Assembly: GCF_010183535.1 (NCBI RefSeq)
Contig: NC_071330.1
Coordinates: 8,909,717-8,973,716 of the forward strand
DNA length: 64,000 nucleotides
Source of the DNA: Caenorhabditis remanei
Lineage: Eukaryota > Nematoda > Chromadorea > Rhabditida > Rhabditidae
Direction: 5' to 3'
In this document: positions 36,541 to 49,690 of the stretch, piece after piece
How the letters are laid out: every line of letters begins with the position of its first letter
How positions within the stretch are numbered: the first letter of the stretch is position 1
Made by a program: the position numbers and the translations under genes
The notes under the pieces: model-generated
Database searches by the model: none
What the model saw: the letters and a program-made list of their open reading frames with translations, nothing else
What the model was told of the DNA's origin: nothing

Positions 36541-39500
36541 CTAACTAAAGAGTTTTGCGACAATCTGTCGATTGTATCGAAGTAATAATTGCTTCTCAAA
36601 CTGTTCAGAAGAGTCCAAATTAGTAAGAATTAAGTTAGTATTCAATGAATTTGAAGTGACAGAAAAATTGAGAACTTTTTCAGCAGTGAGAGTGAAAATG
36701 GGGATAGAAAGGAGTTCCATGGCAAGATCTGACAATTCGGAGCAGCGAGAAGAGCATGATTTCCAATATGAGAGAGGTGCTTGCATCGGATTTCCAAATG
36801 TTCGCAGCATGAACATACTCTCGACCGAATGCTGAAAAAAATTGATTGATTGAGGTTCCACTTCTCTTATTATTTTGGCGAAGTAATAGTTTTGGTATTT
36901 CCTAAAATACAAACACACACCAAGTCTCCCTCTAATCTGATTCTTGAGTTGTTTATCTTTCTTTAATCCGTTTTTCTAGAAAATTTCGACAGGATTGAGG
37001 TCTTTTCATCACAAAATTCTTATCTTATCACCACCATTTTCCAATTATTTTCATCCTCTTATTTACCGTTTCAGCGGTCAAAAAATATTTTTCTTATGAG
37101 AAGCAATCATCCGAAAGTGCATAGATTATCTTTTTCATCCCCCTCTTTATCTTTCAGATTTTTTTCTAATTTTGCACGTCATCTGAGTATTTGCAACTTG
37201 ATTCCAAACCTAACGTTACTGATGGATCTAATAGAAGAATTTAGGGAAAGAGCAAATGAACTCACAGTGCTGGATATCTCTTCAAAGTATTGATTCACAA
37301 TGTTCTCCTTCGATTCCGAGTTGTTTCCAGAAGTGATTGATTGGAATAAATCTCCATAAATAGCCAATGCATCACATGAATTTCCATCTGATCCATCTCC
37401 TTTTCTCATCACGTTCGCAAGCAATGAATCCACTCCCATTGCCAGTTTCTTCTCACTTTGAACTTTCTTGATCTTTTTTGATCTCTTTGAAATTTCAGCT
37501 TCAATTTGAGACTTTGCAATCGACATCTGCTCAGAATTCAGAGTAACAGCCAATTGTGGGTTCAAAGCAGTTGCTTGAATGTATGTGGAATCAAAATCTT
37601 CGTGTTCTGGATTCATAATTGATGCAGTAGTCAATTTTAGAGAAGACAAAAGATCAGATCCAATATCTCCAAGATGATAAATGTCCTGAAAATATAAACT
37701 TAATCCTGATTGATTTTAAAAATGAACAAACCTTTTCAAGAACATTTAGAATTTGCATAATTGTCGGAATAACAGTATCAACTGTGGTCATATCAGTTGA
37801 ATAGGACATCAATGGTTTGAAGATATTCATCAAATTACGAATTCCAGTCACTTTGCTCCATTCTCGGTCAGAAATTGGTTGAAGCCCTTCTAGCTTCATT
37901 TGATAAATTTCACGATGAGATAGAAGATTCTCGACAATAACAGAAAATGACTCAGTTACTGGCAACTCGAATTTCGTCTTGAGCATTTGACTTGCAATTT
38001 GAACAGCAGTTGGAACAGTCAAATAGGATAGAAGCATTGAATAAATATTCTTTTTGAGCAATTCAAGAGTCGGTGATGTTTCAAGCCAAAGATGGAAACA
38101 GTTGGAAAGGCGATAAGAGAATGCATCCATTTGTCTTGGAAGTTCAGTTGGTTCAATTATTTCATTCAGTCCGGAACAGATGATACGATTGATTGAAGTC
38201 GGTGAAATGTTGTAATCATCCAGAATTTTCTCGAAAACAGCACTCAAATCCTCTGATTGATTTCCAGGGATATTACGGAATGCTAGAAGAATTACTTGAG
38301 TTTCATAACTATTTCCAGCTCCACCAGTCAATGCTGCCGATACAGTAACCCGAGAAATATCAGCAGTTATTTTGGTGATATCCAAGAGAAGATTCAGTTT
38401 CTTGTTCATTGAAAGTTGTCCTTTCAATGCTTGAATCAATTTTTGAGAAGCCGAATTAACAATACTTTCGTATTGCGATTCACTTGGAATTGTGAATTTC
38501 GGTTGTGCCACTTCGAAAACTTCTTTCCACAGAGGATTCTGAATGACTTCAAAGTTAACATGTGACGTGGCAAGTGCCAATGCCAGCTTGGATGACAATT
38601 CCTTTTGTTTCTTATCATCGTTTCTCCATTTCTTTGATTGTATTATCTGACCATTAGCAGCCAAAGCCAATCCAGCTTGTTGGAGAACATTCAAACCAGA
38701 AGTAGACGATGAGTTTGCAGAAGAAGTGGGCGGAGTGGCAGATGGAAGAGTTTGAGCCAACATCATATGCAGTGGATTCATTTGGAGCATCATGTTAGTC
38801 ACGAAGTTAGGCATATTTGGAATCTGAGAAGTCTGTTGAGGAGTTGTTGGAGGAGATCCAGTTGAGTTATTCGAGGAAACTTGACGAAGTCCATTCAACA
38901 ACATCTCGTTCAGTTTAGTGGAACTCGGCTCTTTTTTCGGTTTTTTCATGCTCAAATCCATTGTTGAATTTGATCCAGAAGTTGGTCCAGAAGAAGATCC
39001 AGTTGAAACTGATGAAGAAGTATTTGTATTTGTATTACACGTGGAGGCTGGTGATCCTGTTTGTCGTGGAGCAGTTTGGGTTTGAAGAGTCAATGGATGA
39101 GGAGCTCCATCTGGGATCTTGGGTTGTTGGTCCAATTTAGTCCGCGAGTATTCTTGTTTGAGTTTTTGGAACTCTGAATATTCTCGTGTATGTTTCTTCA
39201 AATGACACGCCAAAGTGGAAGTGTGTGGACCTTTCAACATATATGTACAATCTCCGACGATGCATCTGGAAAAGAATTTTTGTATTGAATACCTTATTCA
39301 CTCGTTTTCTCTTACCTGCTCAAGTTTTCTGTTTTGTTATAAACGAAATATTTCCAGACGGGAGTTTGTTTATTGGTTCCACCACTACGAATTGATGCAG
39401 CTGGATTCCGATGCCAACTCCAGTCATCATTGGCAAAAAGTTGTGCTGCAGGGCTTTGAGCAACTGCAACTGCTCCAGGGACAACTGATTGAATCGGAGT

Positions 39501-42439
39501 GGGCGGAGATGATGGATGAAGAAGAGCATTTGGACGCATTATTCCATCTAGATCACAATTAAATACTCCTCCGAATGTTTTATTTAGCATTTCAAATATT
39601 CCAGAGTTGTTGACAATTGTTCCAGTTTGTCCGGATTCATTGACATCCATTTCAATCTCATCTGAATCCTCTCCTTCTTCTTCTTCCTCTTCATCTTGCC
39701 CAACATCAACATCTTCTACTTTACTTGGTGATTCAGATGACGAAATGACACTACTGTTAGAAGAACGATAACTGGCTGAAGACGGAGCAGCTGGTGACTG
39801 TCCGTCTTGTGATGCTTCACCGGCGACTGGTGGAGCGCAGTTTGAAGAAACAGATGGAGCATCGAGACCGACCTGTAAATATTGTATTTCTGAAAATTAA
39901 GGAGAAGCTACAGAGAAAACATTTTCTATCATGAAAAAATAAGATTTCAGTAAAAGTTGTCCCTTCTAAATACTTTTCTTCGCATCCCAACTTACTTATC
40001 CCAACCCCACCTCTCTATTCGAATATGATAAAATCCGGGTTAGAAGATAATCTGGAAGTTTGAAAAAGTCACAAGTTGACTGGTTGACTGACTATCGAAA
40101 TTTTTTTCTTTTTTGGAACGGTTCAGCTTAATTATTTCCGATGAAATCTTCACCCAATTTGAGATATTTGTTAATCCGAAGACTTGACAAATGCGTGATA
40201 GGAACAAAGCGACACAATACATACGTAGTAGGTAGCTGACTCGTAAGTTCCATCAGTACATTTTGTTCACTTTCATTTTTTGAATGATCGGTCGCCCACA
40301 TAATATTTACTTCAACCCCTCCTTTTTTTCAACATCCATCCTATTCAACATTCCTTGTTTTCTTATTTTCCGACAACAAATCCTCATGTCTGATGCCAAA
40401 AAACTCATCCTTGTTGACTATTTGAAATCGAAATCATTTGATTTTATACATATCACTTGAATTGAAAGAATACACTATTCGTTTCCGGTCTCTTCAATCC
40501 CAAAAGATATAGACAGATGAGTGCTATATGTGGAAATATATCAGAAGAGACAAGGCTCATCCGTTATATTTTTTTCATTTCAATTATTGAAATTGCTTTT
40601 CTAAAAGAGAGAAGTGAATGTTCCCTGAAGATTTGAGAGGTTTTTGTGTTGGAAGTCAGTCAAAGAAATGAAATGGAGATGAAAAAAAGAATTTCTACAA
40701 TCCGTTTGGATTTGGTTTGATTTCCCATTCTTATCTCTAACATCACCTAACATTTGCCAGATTTACAATCCGATTCCATCTGATTTCTTCTTATTTTTCT
40801 CATATAACAAATGGAAAAAATCACTGGGTATGAATAAATGAAATTGAATTGGAATGATGTCTTAGAGATACTCTGAATGTTCAGAAAACTATTTCCTTGT
40901 TGAAGACTGACCTGTGTGTTAATATCAATCCGAAATCGTTTTGTCTCTGGTGGTCCATCAGTATCTGTACTGCTGTTACTGCTCATTGTGGCTGTAGAAA
41001 TGGTACGTGAGAGCGAATGATCTGATCGTTTAAGAACGTTTTCACATGCAACACCTGGAAAAAAGACGAGTATAAAAAGAGAATTGAAGAGAAAATTGAC
41101 ATAAAATGAAGACGGTGGGAGGGAACCGTATTGGAGGGAAGGTAACAAGAAAGCGGGAAAACGGAAATTGATGCGTTGGCTCCCACCGCCTCTTGGGTAA
41201 TAAAATTGCAGATTTGGACTCTTTTTGATGTGAAATATTTCCATTTTTATTATCAGAGTGCTGATAAAACAAATATTTCACTACGGTACAACAGAGTTGT
41301 ATCCGGAAATACCAGTGGAACAAGAAAAAGTTTGTAAACCGAATATATCATTTTTGAAACTAAAAACTTCTTAAACTCATTAACATCCACGTACCCACTT
41401 TTGTTTCGATTCGACTCACAGACGAAAAAAGTGGAAAAAAAATGGAAAAAAGCGAACTGTTTTGTGTCGGTGATTTCCCACGCAGCACCTAACGAAAAAG
41501 TGATGAAGAGAGGTTTCTATTTGTTTTTGTTTCAATATTTCCGGCAATGAATAAGTAATGGAAAGTGGAAGACTCTGTTCAGTACAGTCAAATATAAAAG
41601 TAAAACTGAATTTTGAGGTAAAAGGCGCCTTTTAGCGCATTCTTTCTCTCTGTGTTGGTTCAGATGGGCCGCCCGCAAACAATGTGATATTGCATCGTTT
41701 CGCCATTATGTGCAAAAGAAAAGCCACCGGGCACAAGGGGAGAAGCACTGTAGGTTTTGAGTTGTATCCATTTACGGTTGGCAAATATAAAATGATTTTG
41801 ATCATTTTTCATAGAATAAGGCGTCTCTTTTGGGTTTCAATTATATTCATACAGTAATTTTGATCAAAATGCTGTACATTGGGGATGAGAAACAGAGAGA
41901 GAGGAGTTGGAGTCCGAGCCATGAATCCTTACGTAAAATTTAATTGTGAACGATATCTGTTTGTCAGTGATTACATATTCTTCTTTTCAACAACTAAAAT
42001 TAACTGATTCTCAGTGAAATATTACTGTTTTTATGTACTTCTCAAGTACACATAAATATTTTGACCGTTTGAGAGCTTTACGATTCATATCATTATGTCT
42101 TTCGTGGTATCTGATACATCAAAATATAATTTGAATCTATACATATTCTGAATCAACGTTGGAAATCTGGAAAACGAAAGATCTGCTCGATGAAGGGTTC
42201 AGGTGAGTTTTACATAGTTTTCGAATGACAAAAAACAAGGAAAATACAGATAAATGGCTCAGTGAACCCCAGAATGGGTAGACGAAAAGATTCACGAAAA
42301 AAGAAGAAAAGAAGAAGTATTGTTTCCCTAGAACCCTAGAATTCTAACCTTCACGACGTCGGATCGTTGCTTGGTCTTGATCATCTTCATAATAAAAGTA
42401 GGAATACTGAGCAATTGGTCGTTCCAATTTTGTTTGCAT
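36541..42439 (-). CDS. BED zinc finger plus hAT-transposase-derived protein (ZBED-like)
   Basis: Exons 42349-42439, 40912-41054, 39316-39872, 37732-39265, 37266-37685 and 36541-36831 sum to 3036 nt (1011 residues). A BED finger spans the third splice (about residues 247-290): WKYFVYNKTENLS, CIVGDC and HLKKH. A Ser/Thr/Pro-rich linker follows. The large exon then carries an RNase H-like hAT core, including ILLAFRNIPGNQSEDLSAVF and the insertion-domain helices. The last exon has the hAT dimerisation motif (SYWKSCSSRCSELSDLAMEL, then LLSIPIFTLTAEKV). The DNA(S/A)N-type catalytic Asp position reads CSGLNEI, so transposition is unlikely. No terminal inverted repeats flank it and it has several introns, so it is a host gene probably acting as a DNA-binding regulator. 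It corresponds to C. elegans F42H10.5 by order. A second start at 40986 is possible. Confidence 0.88.
40987..41000 (-). promoter_or_regulatory. Possible internal start of the BED-hAT gene
   Basis: A TTTCTACAG acceptor ends five bases before an in-frame ATG (40986, MSSNSSTDTDGPPETKRF). If this is used as a trans-splice site it yields a protein lacking the first 53 residues. The longer reading through the exon at 41054 is also open and in phase. Confidence 0.4.
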
Positions 42440-43007
42440 TTTAAAGCTTTATCTCTCAATTTCACCTTTTATCTTTCGATTTAAAGTTACTTTCTCAGAT
42501 TCTCTTTCTCTTTTTCTTCTTATTTCTTCTTTATTTTCTTTTCTCAAACTGTCGAAAAAACAAAACTTTTATGTTGAATTTTATAGAGGAGGGGGAGTGA
42601 GTATGATTCGAAAAAGGACCACTCTTCCTTATATATTCATTTGGATTTCTCTATCTGTCATGGGTCTTCTTCATCTCTTTTTAGGCCGATTATGTTTTCA
42701 ACATAAGATTGACAGAAGGGGGCGGAGCCTAAGAGCAGAAGGAAAAAGATGAAGAGAATGTAACACTTAGTAGATTGGAAACTGGCAACTCGATGAAATA
42801 TTAAGGAAGATGATGAGAAAAAAGAGAGTACATCAACAACCGGTAGCAGGATAATCTTTTTTCAGGTAGGCAGAAAACGAGCACCTTCGGTAATGAAGAA
42901 AACTGAGGAGGTTGGCGTCGAAATCTATTACTAGAAATTTCCGAGGGAGGAAAACTACTGTTTACTTCAGACTCTCCATGCTTGGTAAAAACTGAAAAAA
43001 TGCATCG
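42190..43007 (+). CDS. Candidate chain of three micro-exons
   Basis: ATG at 42190 opens 13 nt ending in GTGAGT. 42866-42889 (TTTTTTCAG acceptor, GTAATG donor) and 42971-43007 (CTTCAG acceptor, GTAAGT donor) follow. All join in phase to give MKGSGRQKTSTF followed by DSPCLVKTEKMHR. The signals are good but the exons are tiny, so chance cannot be excluded. If real, the gene overlaps the first exon of the opposite-strand BED-hAT gene and continues to the right. Confidence 0.2.
42440..42590 (-). promoter_or_regulatory. 5' leader and TATA-like box of the BED-hAT gene
   Basis: Above the ATG at 42439 the minus strand shows a TTTTTTCGACAG acceptor near 42555 and a CTATAAAA box near 42580. The second could be the core promoter, or the first a leader acceptor. 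Neither can be proven from sequence. Confidence 0.3.
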
Positions 43008-44163
43008 GTAAGTATGTGTTACAGTATCTAACTAGACTTTCTCACAAATATTTTTAGATGGAAATTGATTTGACCTTTGTATAGAAGTTATTTTTTCATG
43101 AAGTTTTGACAGTGGATTCTGTTAGAACCTTCCGTATATTCGATCTTGTCTATGAGATTTTACAATTGAATAAATAAATTAGATTTAAAATTTAAAAAGT
43201 TCACATGAATTAATTATAAGCTCATCAAAATCAAAAGGCAATCGAATTGTTAAAAACTTCCAGTAAAAAACCTTACTTATGTGTGCTTTCAAAGCTTATT
43301 ACCTCATTTCGAAACCAATTCCTAATCTTTTTTTCTCCCAATGTCTGGAAAACTCAATTTTGATTTCTCTGAATTCTTGTGATCTTTCATCTGATTCTCA
43401 AGAGATTTACAGAATACTTCCCTCTCAATTCGAACTTTTTATAAATAATCTTAAGAATTTATTGAGATCTAGAAGTGGTTTCCAAGAATCTTTTTTAATC
43501 AGTTGTAGTTTTAGATGAGTTGAGTTACTTTCGTGTTGAAAAAAATTGAGTCGTTTTCTATCTTCAGTACATTTAAATGATTGGATCCTCATGAAAGTTT
43601 ATCATCTGGAAGATTGTTGGGTATCATGGAATGATTCGAACTAAAATGAGGCGAGGTCTGTGAGTTTATACAAAGTTTCAGTAAATACGAATTCATAGAT
43701 AGATTTCTAAGAGCTTGCAAGATTTATTGTATTGTATCACAAAATAGTTCCATCATTTCAAGAAATGAGTATACATTCCCATAAAAGTTGAATGTTTGAG
43801 TGTCGACCTAGATTATCATAATTTTCGGTTTCATCAAGTCAAGATTCAGTTGTGAGACTGTTGAACTATCTATTTGACTCTAAGTGTTAGTGAATAAAAA
43901 ATAAAAATGCAGAACTCTATTTTAAAGTTGACCTCATTTACTCACAGTTCCCTTTAGAAAGATGGCATGCATGAGAATGACAGAACCTCAAAAGAGTTGC
44001 CAGAATAATTTACTTAGGACTGTAACATTTCAACTGACAACACGGCATACTATACCTGCGTGTCATTTTAATGAAACCGGAAAAATGAGATGACGGAATT
44101 TGTTTCTATTTCGTTTCGATATATCTATGTATAAATATACTTTCTACCAAAAATTAAGAAAAG

Positions 44164-44384
44164 TAGGGCTTGAAATGGGACGAGTTGGGACGTACCGCGT
44201 CCCCGTACCGCGCGTCCCAGACACTCATAAACTGGTTAAAAATGAACCTATATTTTTGAAATTTTGGATATCGCGTCCCCAGCTATGTCTTCAGGCACTG
44301 TGAAAGTTTGACTACTCTCCGACAAAAATTGACTGTTTTCCAAAGTGACCGGAAAAAACGTGGGACGCCCCATTTCGAGCCCTA
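44164..44384. mobile_element. 221-bp MITE-like element with TA flanks
   Basis: Terminal inverted repeats TAGGGCTTGAAATGGG (44164-44179) and CCCATTTCGAGCCCTA (44369-44384) match with one mismatch, and both ends carry TA, the target of Tc1/mariner-type insertion. The interior contains repeated CGTCCC/GGGACG blocks and no open frame. It is nonautonomous. Confidence 0.7.
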
Positions 44385-47300
44385 AAGAAAAGTAATCCTT
44401 CAAAATCAAAATCTCCTCCAACCGATAATCTTCATTCTAGAAGAAAATTAAGTATTCAGAATAGAGATAGAGGGGTTTTCTACCTATAATGTTGAAAAAT
44501 CAGTTGAAAATAACCAGTCGACTGACTCGAAGAGCTCTTTGGGCTTATCAGTAATCTTCTTGAGAAGACGCATGAGGGGATGACGGGGGCTCGTTGAGCT
44601 GTATTCAAGATGAGAAACACAAAGAGAAAAGGGAGAATAAGGTGATCGTCGACAGAGCCGATTTGAAGATTTTGCGAGAAGAGATGAATATCTAGATTTG
44701 ATTGTTTTTTGTATAACTGAGAAGGAAATGTAATAATATCAAATGGAAATATCCATTTCAAATTTTAGGATATTGGTTTTTGAGTGAAAATATTTAGATG
44801 CCAAACATCAAATACATTACTGTAATGTGGAATAAAAAGTGTGATTTCTAAAAAACAAATTATTTTATATTCATGACAGAAAAACCTATATGTGTGAACC
44901 AAAAACCGTATGAAGAACGATATGTATATCAATTTCTTGAAATCCATTCTCGGCCTCCTTCTCCCCTTTTCATTACGCATAAAAACAGATAGAAATCTAC
45001 CCCAGAAGGCGAAAAAGAAGTGGGCTATCTAACTTGTTCGGCCGTTCCTTCCAAAACCTAAACTTCATTGGAAACTTTAGAAAACGAATTCCGTTTTACA
45101 AAACAAAACGGTCAGAAGAAGAATACGAGGAATGAGGGAGAGATCGAACAAAAATAATAGAAATGATCGCCAATTTCCGATGAAAAATGAGTCAGAATTA
45201 TTGTCTGAAGGGGTGCTCAAAACAGTAGTTGATGATGGTTGGGTTGATGGAAGAAGGGGGGAAAATACGATGGAAAAGAGGAGAGAAAATTGACTCGTAT
45301 TATAATACAAAGAGCTGAGAGAAATATCGACAATGAAAACGAAATTTGAGTAAATAAACAAGACGAACCTAATGGAAACAGATTACTTGCTTCATTCGAA
45401 TGTTCAGAATTTCGAAAATCCAATTATCTTTTTTTACAGTAAAGTTATATAAACAATCGCTTTTCGTGTATCAGAAGATTGATTCATTCTTTCTGAGTCA
45501 TTTTCCAGCTGCGCCAGGTTTTGGGAACATTTTCAAATTTATTCAAAAACAAATAAACATTCAGGAAACTGGAGAAACAATAAAATGTTCTCACAGTTCA
45601 GACTCAATTTCTGAATACCTAAAGTCCGTCTCGAAAAGAAAAAGTTTTTCTAATATCATAAATACGATCCTACCGAAATCGAACTCAATTATATTCGCTC
45701 TCTTTCTAGATCAATCAGACTACATAAAACGGTCATATTGTAAACTCAAATGTGACTCAAATAATCCGAAATTTGTTCTTTTTCTCCCTATTCCCGTTTC
45801 TTTCAAATATCCGTTGTCTTTGCGAGTAACCTAAACCAGATGGTTTGTTCCCAAAAACCACCCGTGTCTTCTCATCAATAGACCTCCTAAAAACTTGTGT
45901 AAAGTGTTCCTTCAACTCAACACAAATCTTTTCGTCGTAGCCCGGTCGTGGCTTCTTTTGAAATCCCACATTTTGAGAGCACTTATCGCTAATTTGGAGG
46001 AGAAAGACAAGAAATTTAAGGGAAAAGGGAAAAGAAGAACAATGAAATAAGTTATGACGGAAAAGAGGAAAATAATGAAAAACTACGGATTGAGTTGGAT
46101 GAGTGGAATGAATCACCTTCTAACGAGATCTATTTAAGATGGAAGATTCTAGATTGAGGAATGCGAGTTACCGTGATTTTAAAGTGAAGTAGATGTTTCA
46201 GGCAACTTGTAATTCAGCTTGAGGGACATGGTCATCTGAATCTGAACCATACTCTTCCATTTTAGGTCACTGATGTCAGGTTGTTTCTTCACTGATGTTC
46301 TAGAAACTCGTAGGACGACTACACTCAATTCAGGAACCTGACCTAATAAACGAATAAAATGATTGTAAACGAACACAGGTACAAGTGAAAAGTGATTGAG
46401 AGGAAACTTCTATAAAATACTTCCAAATACCATTCCTCTTCACTTTTCCCTTTTCTTTTCCTTTCAATATTTACCAAACATCACCATAACTATATTTATT
46501 TTCTGCTGTATACAATTTATTGTCGAGGTTTTGGGTCCAACTTACTGTGAGTTTTCAAAGATGTTCCTGATTACGAGTTTGAAGAATTGTGGAGAAGAGA
46601 ATATCTGAAATTGATTGAATTCAGAAAATTGAAAAGTTTGAAAAGAAATGAGAAACGGTAAAGAATGAAAACGAATGAAAATTGTCGTGCCCCTCGGGAA
46701 GCGAAATGGGCGGGACTTCTAGGCGGGGGACCTACAAAACCTAGAGAAAACGTTGAAAAATATGAATTTATTTGGAAATGAGGGCTTCGTCTTTCGGTGG
46801 TGAAGGAGAAGCCGCAAATTTATGGGTTACTCTTTTTGTGGTTGTGTTGCTTCGGATTTCGGAATAGCCCTTGAAGGAGAAGAAGAGAAGGATTGGGATG
46901 AGCGGAAAAAGAGAAGAAAAGGACGTTTCTTAAAGACAAAAAAACCGAAAGAAAAAAGACAAATGGTTGGAAAATAAAACGAGGAAACGGATGAGGTTAG
47001 AGGTGAAAAATAGTACAAAATATCCAAATGAGGGATTCGGGACTTTCAGATTTTCTGTGATCGCGGATCAGACATGAGACTGCACAGAAGTGTGTTGGAA
47101 AAGTTCTCTAATGAAAGAAATATCCAAATCTGAAATGAGTTCACTACAGAAGTTACTCTTTTCAGTTTGGCAGAACTGATAATTTTGATCTAATATTTAT
47201 TTAAGGAGTGTTCGATGGTATCCAAGCTGATTTTGAAAAAAAATCACGAAAAGAAGAAAATGAGTTTTCCACAAAGTAATCCTATCAGCAAAATGTAAAA

Positions 47301-47399
47301 TACTCACTTGAAAAATTGAGTATCCTACAAAAATTGAAAACTGAAAGTTTGAAGAATCCCGAAGTTTCCCCATAAAGTGACCGTCCAAGATTGTCTCAG

Positions 47400-49690
47400 T
47401 TTGAATACTCCCACCACCCAAGTTACTACGGTAAGCCAATCGGGAATAAGTGAGATGTAATCACAGAGAGACGAAGTTTGTTTAGCACAATGTCGAAACT
47501 GGCAAAGAAGTTGTCATAGTGTATAACGAACCTAGGCCATCAATCATACTCACACACCATAAACGTTGGACTGGACTCCCTCCTCTTCTCCTTCTTTTCC
47601 TTCTAAAGACATGTATCCGAGACGCATCCCCCTAAGGAGCATCAGGTGCTCTTACCCATCAAAACGACATAATCCATCAAAAATTGGCGCGCCTGCTCAT
47701 GTTGGAAGATCTCGAGTCAAGCTTTGCTTTAGGGCGTTTAGTCGTTTTGTTGCAAAAACAAGAAAAGGGACAAAATGGGTTGAGTTTTCGGATGACATTT
47801 CGAAGTTGAATGGCTGTGATAGTTTTCATGGAAATGAGTTCAGAGCAAGACAGGTTCACAACGTATTGTTATAGCCTCCTATAACAATACGATGTAGTTT
47901 AGATGTAGTTCAGACCAATGGTTTTTGTTTCAGGTTACTGTAACTTATAAGTGTAGTGTCCAGTATGCTTTCTGAAATTCTGTGAATCATCCAGAAGTAG
48001 ATCCGCTAATATTTGGGTTCAAGTTTCAATGAGGGTAACCTTTCGAAAACTTTTTTGATTCCCTTGGGTCATATAATTTACACCAAACGTTTAGCATTGA
48101 TAGACGGGTTTTGGTGGTGGTTTTCTGTATGTATTTCTTGAAAATGTTGAAGAAAAACAAATGAGGAAGAATATGAAGAAAGATATGAGTACTGTAGCTT
48201 TTGCACGGGCAGTGACTTCTACTACCTAATTGAGACTACGAGATTTCAGAAAAGTTCAGAGTATACATGCCGAAAATCAGAATGAAAATCGGATGAACCT
48301 GCTCCTGACAGTATTTTCCAACCGAGAGAAATTGTTGATATATGAAGGAAGTTACCATCTGTCTTCTCCATTTTTCTCAAAACTTTTCTCCGGTTGCTTT
48401 CAACTCAATATCTATTTTGTTTTGGGATGATGGAATCAATAGAAACAATAAAAGAAGAAAGAAAAAGAAGAAGTGATGATGTGTTCAAAAGGTAAAACGA
48501 GGTTCCGTACAGTAAGGAAACAGATGAAAACGGATGACGTGGCAAGTGGTGACTCTGCAATCTATTCAAACGGTAGGAAACGAGGAAAATAGAGCTAATA
48601 ATAGAAGCATCCAGAGAATTGGAAAAGGAACATGATGGGGTGGGAAACATGAAAAAAGTACAGAGGAAAATGCGGGAAAAGGGGAAAAAGTTAAAAATGT
48701 TTATTTTAGAGAAAGGGTTGGAAGGAGGATGAAAAGAAGAAAAAGAAGAAGATTGGGTGAATTGAGATGTTGGAAAGTTGAGAAGAGTTTATGAACTCAC
48801 TCACATATGGGTCAAAAGACAAATGGATTTGTTGATGATTTGTTTGGAAAAAATTATAATTATTATGATTCTTGATGTTTTCAATTCAAATTAATCCTCA
48901 AATCAGGCAGACTCTGGTCGTGATATTCTTGAACAAGAAGTGGGTCGGAGGCGGGTTTACAGTATTTCTAGGAAAGATCTCGAGCTTTGCTTTCGAGAAT
49001 TTAACTTTTATGCAAAACAGAAATGAGGACTCCAGGAGTTTCCGAATCAAAGACGCCTCAAGACAGAAACTTTTCTGAAGCAAGATTTTCGGCTTTTACT
49101 TAATTTTTCAAGCTTGCCAAATTAGCTTTAAAATATGTTTGAATCATCACCTTCATGCTAAAAACTCTTAGTTTACCTCATCTCAATTAGAATGTGTTCT
49201 CAGATATACCTACATAACACCAAATACTTCTCATTAGACTCAATTGGGCGTGATGAGAAGAAAAAGTATCAAGGAGAAGAGTCGGATGGATTGGATGTGT
49301 ATGTGATATGTGTCACCTTGAAATGAACTATATTACCCTCAAGGAAACTCAATGAAAAAGTGAGGAAATGAAATGATTGAAAGAGAGGACGCATACAACA
49401 ACACCTTGTACTTTTCTGTGTTCCGAAACGATGAGAGTTGACACAAAAAGTGCCTGGAATATCACATCGGAATAGACTAGTTGAGAACATCCAGTCTCTC
49501 TCTCTCTCTCTCTCTTCTCTGAGATGAGGTCACTGCACCGCCCGAAAAAGTTAAGAAAAGTGTTGTCGGGTGGAAACAGAAGTACTTCGAGAAGTCGAAA
49601 GAACGTGGCGGAGATGATTGCAAAAAAGTTTTCAAGGCTTCATTTGATACACTCGGATATATATCTAACGATGCGCATTTCGATGATTGA
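47400..49690 (+). CDS. Candidate two-exon 3' end of an unrecognised gene
   Basis: Exon 49524-49690 follows a CT tract and a GAG acceptor. Its frame (VGWKQKYFEKSKERGGDDCK through FDTLGYISNDAHFDD, stop 49688-49690) has strong worm-like codon use (GTC, AAG, TTC, CGT, GGC). A 31-nt exon at 47400-47430 (CTCAG acceptor, GTAAGC donor, FEYSHHPSYY) joins it in phase. I do not recognise the protein. An overlapping frame in the second exon is also open and would splice at 49742 to the exon at 50617, so the choice of frame is unsettled. Upstream exons were not found with confidence. Confidence 0.3.
49495..49514. repeat. CT dinucleotide microsatellite
   Basis: Ten uninterrupted TC units directly before the candidate exon acceptor at 49521-49523, where they would act as a polypyrimidine tract. 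Confidence 0.9.

Noticed and set aside
45400..45834. 144-codon + strand frame
   Set aside because: Codon use and composition look like AT-rich noncoding DNA. No reliable splice signals around it.
47305..47439. Minus-strand frame with a GTGAGT donor and an AATAAA-linked tail (QLGYHRTLLK)
   Set aside because: The frame is open across the supposed intron and lacks an ATG or a good upstream acceptor. It also overlaps a better + strand exon candidate at 47400-47430.
47861..47893. 13-bp perfect stem with a 4-base loop (CGTATTGTTATAG)
   Set aside because: Considered as a microRNA-type hairpin, but the stem is far too short and there is no extended pairing.
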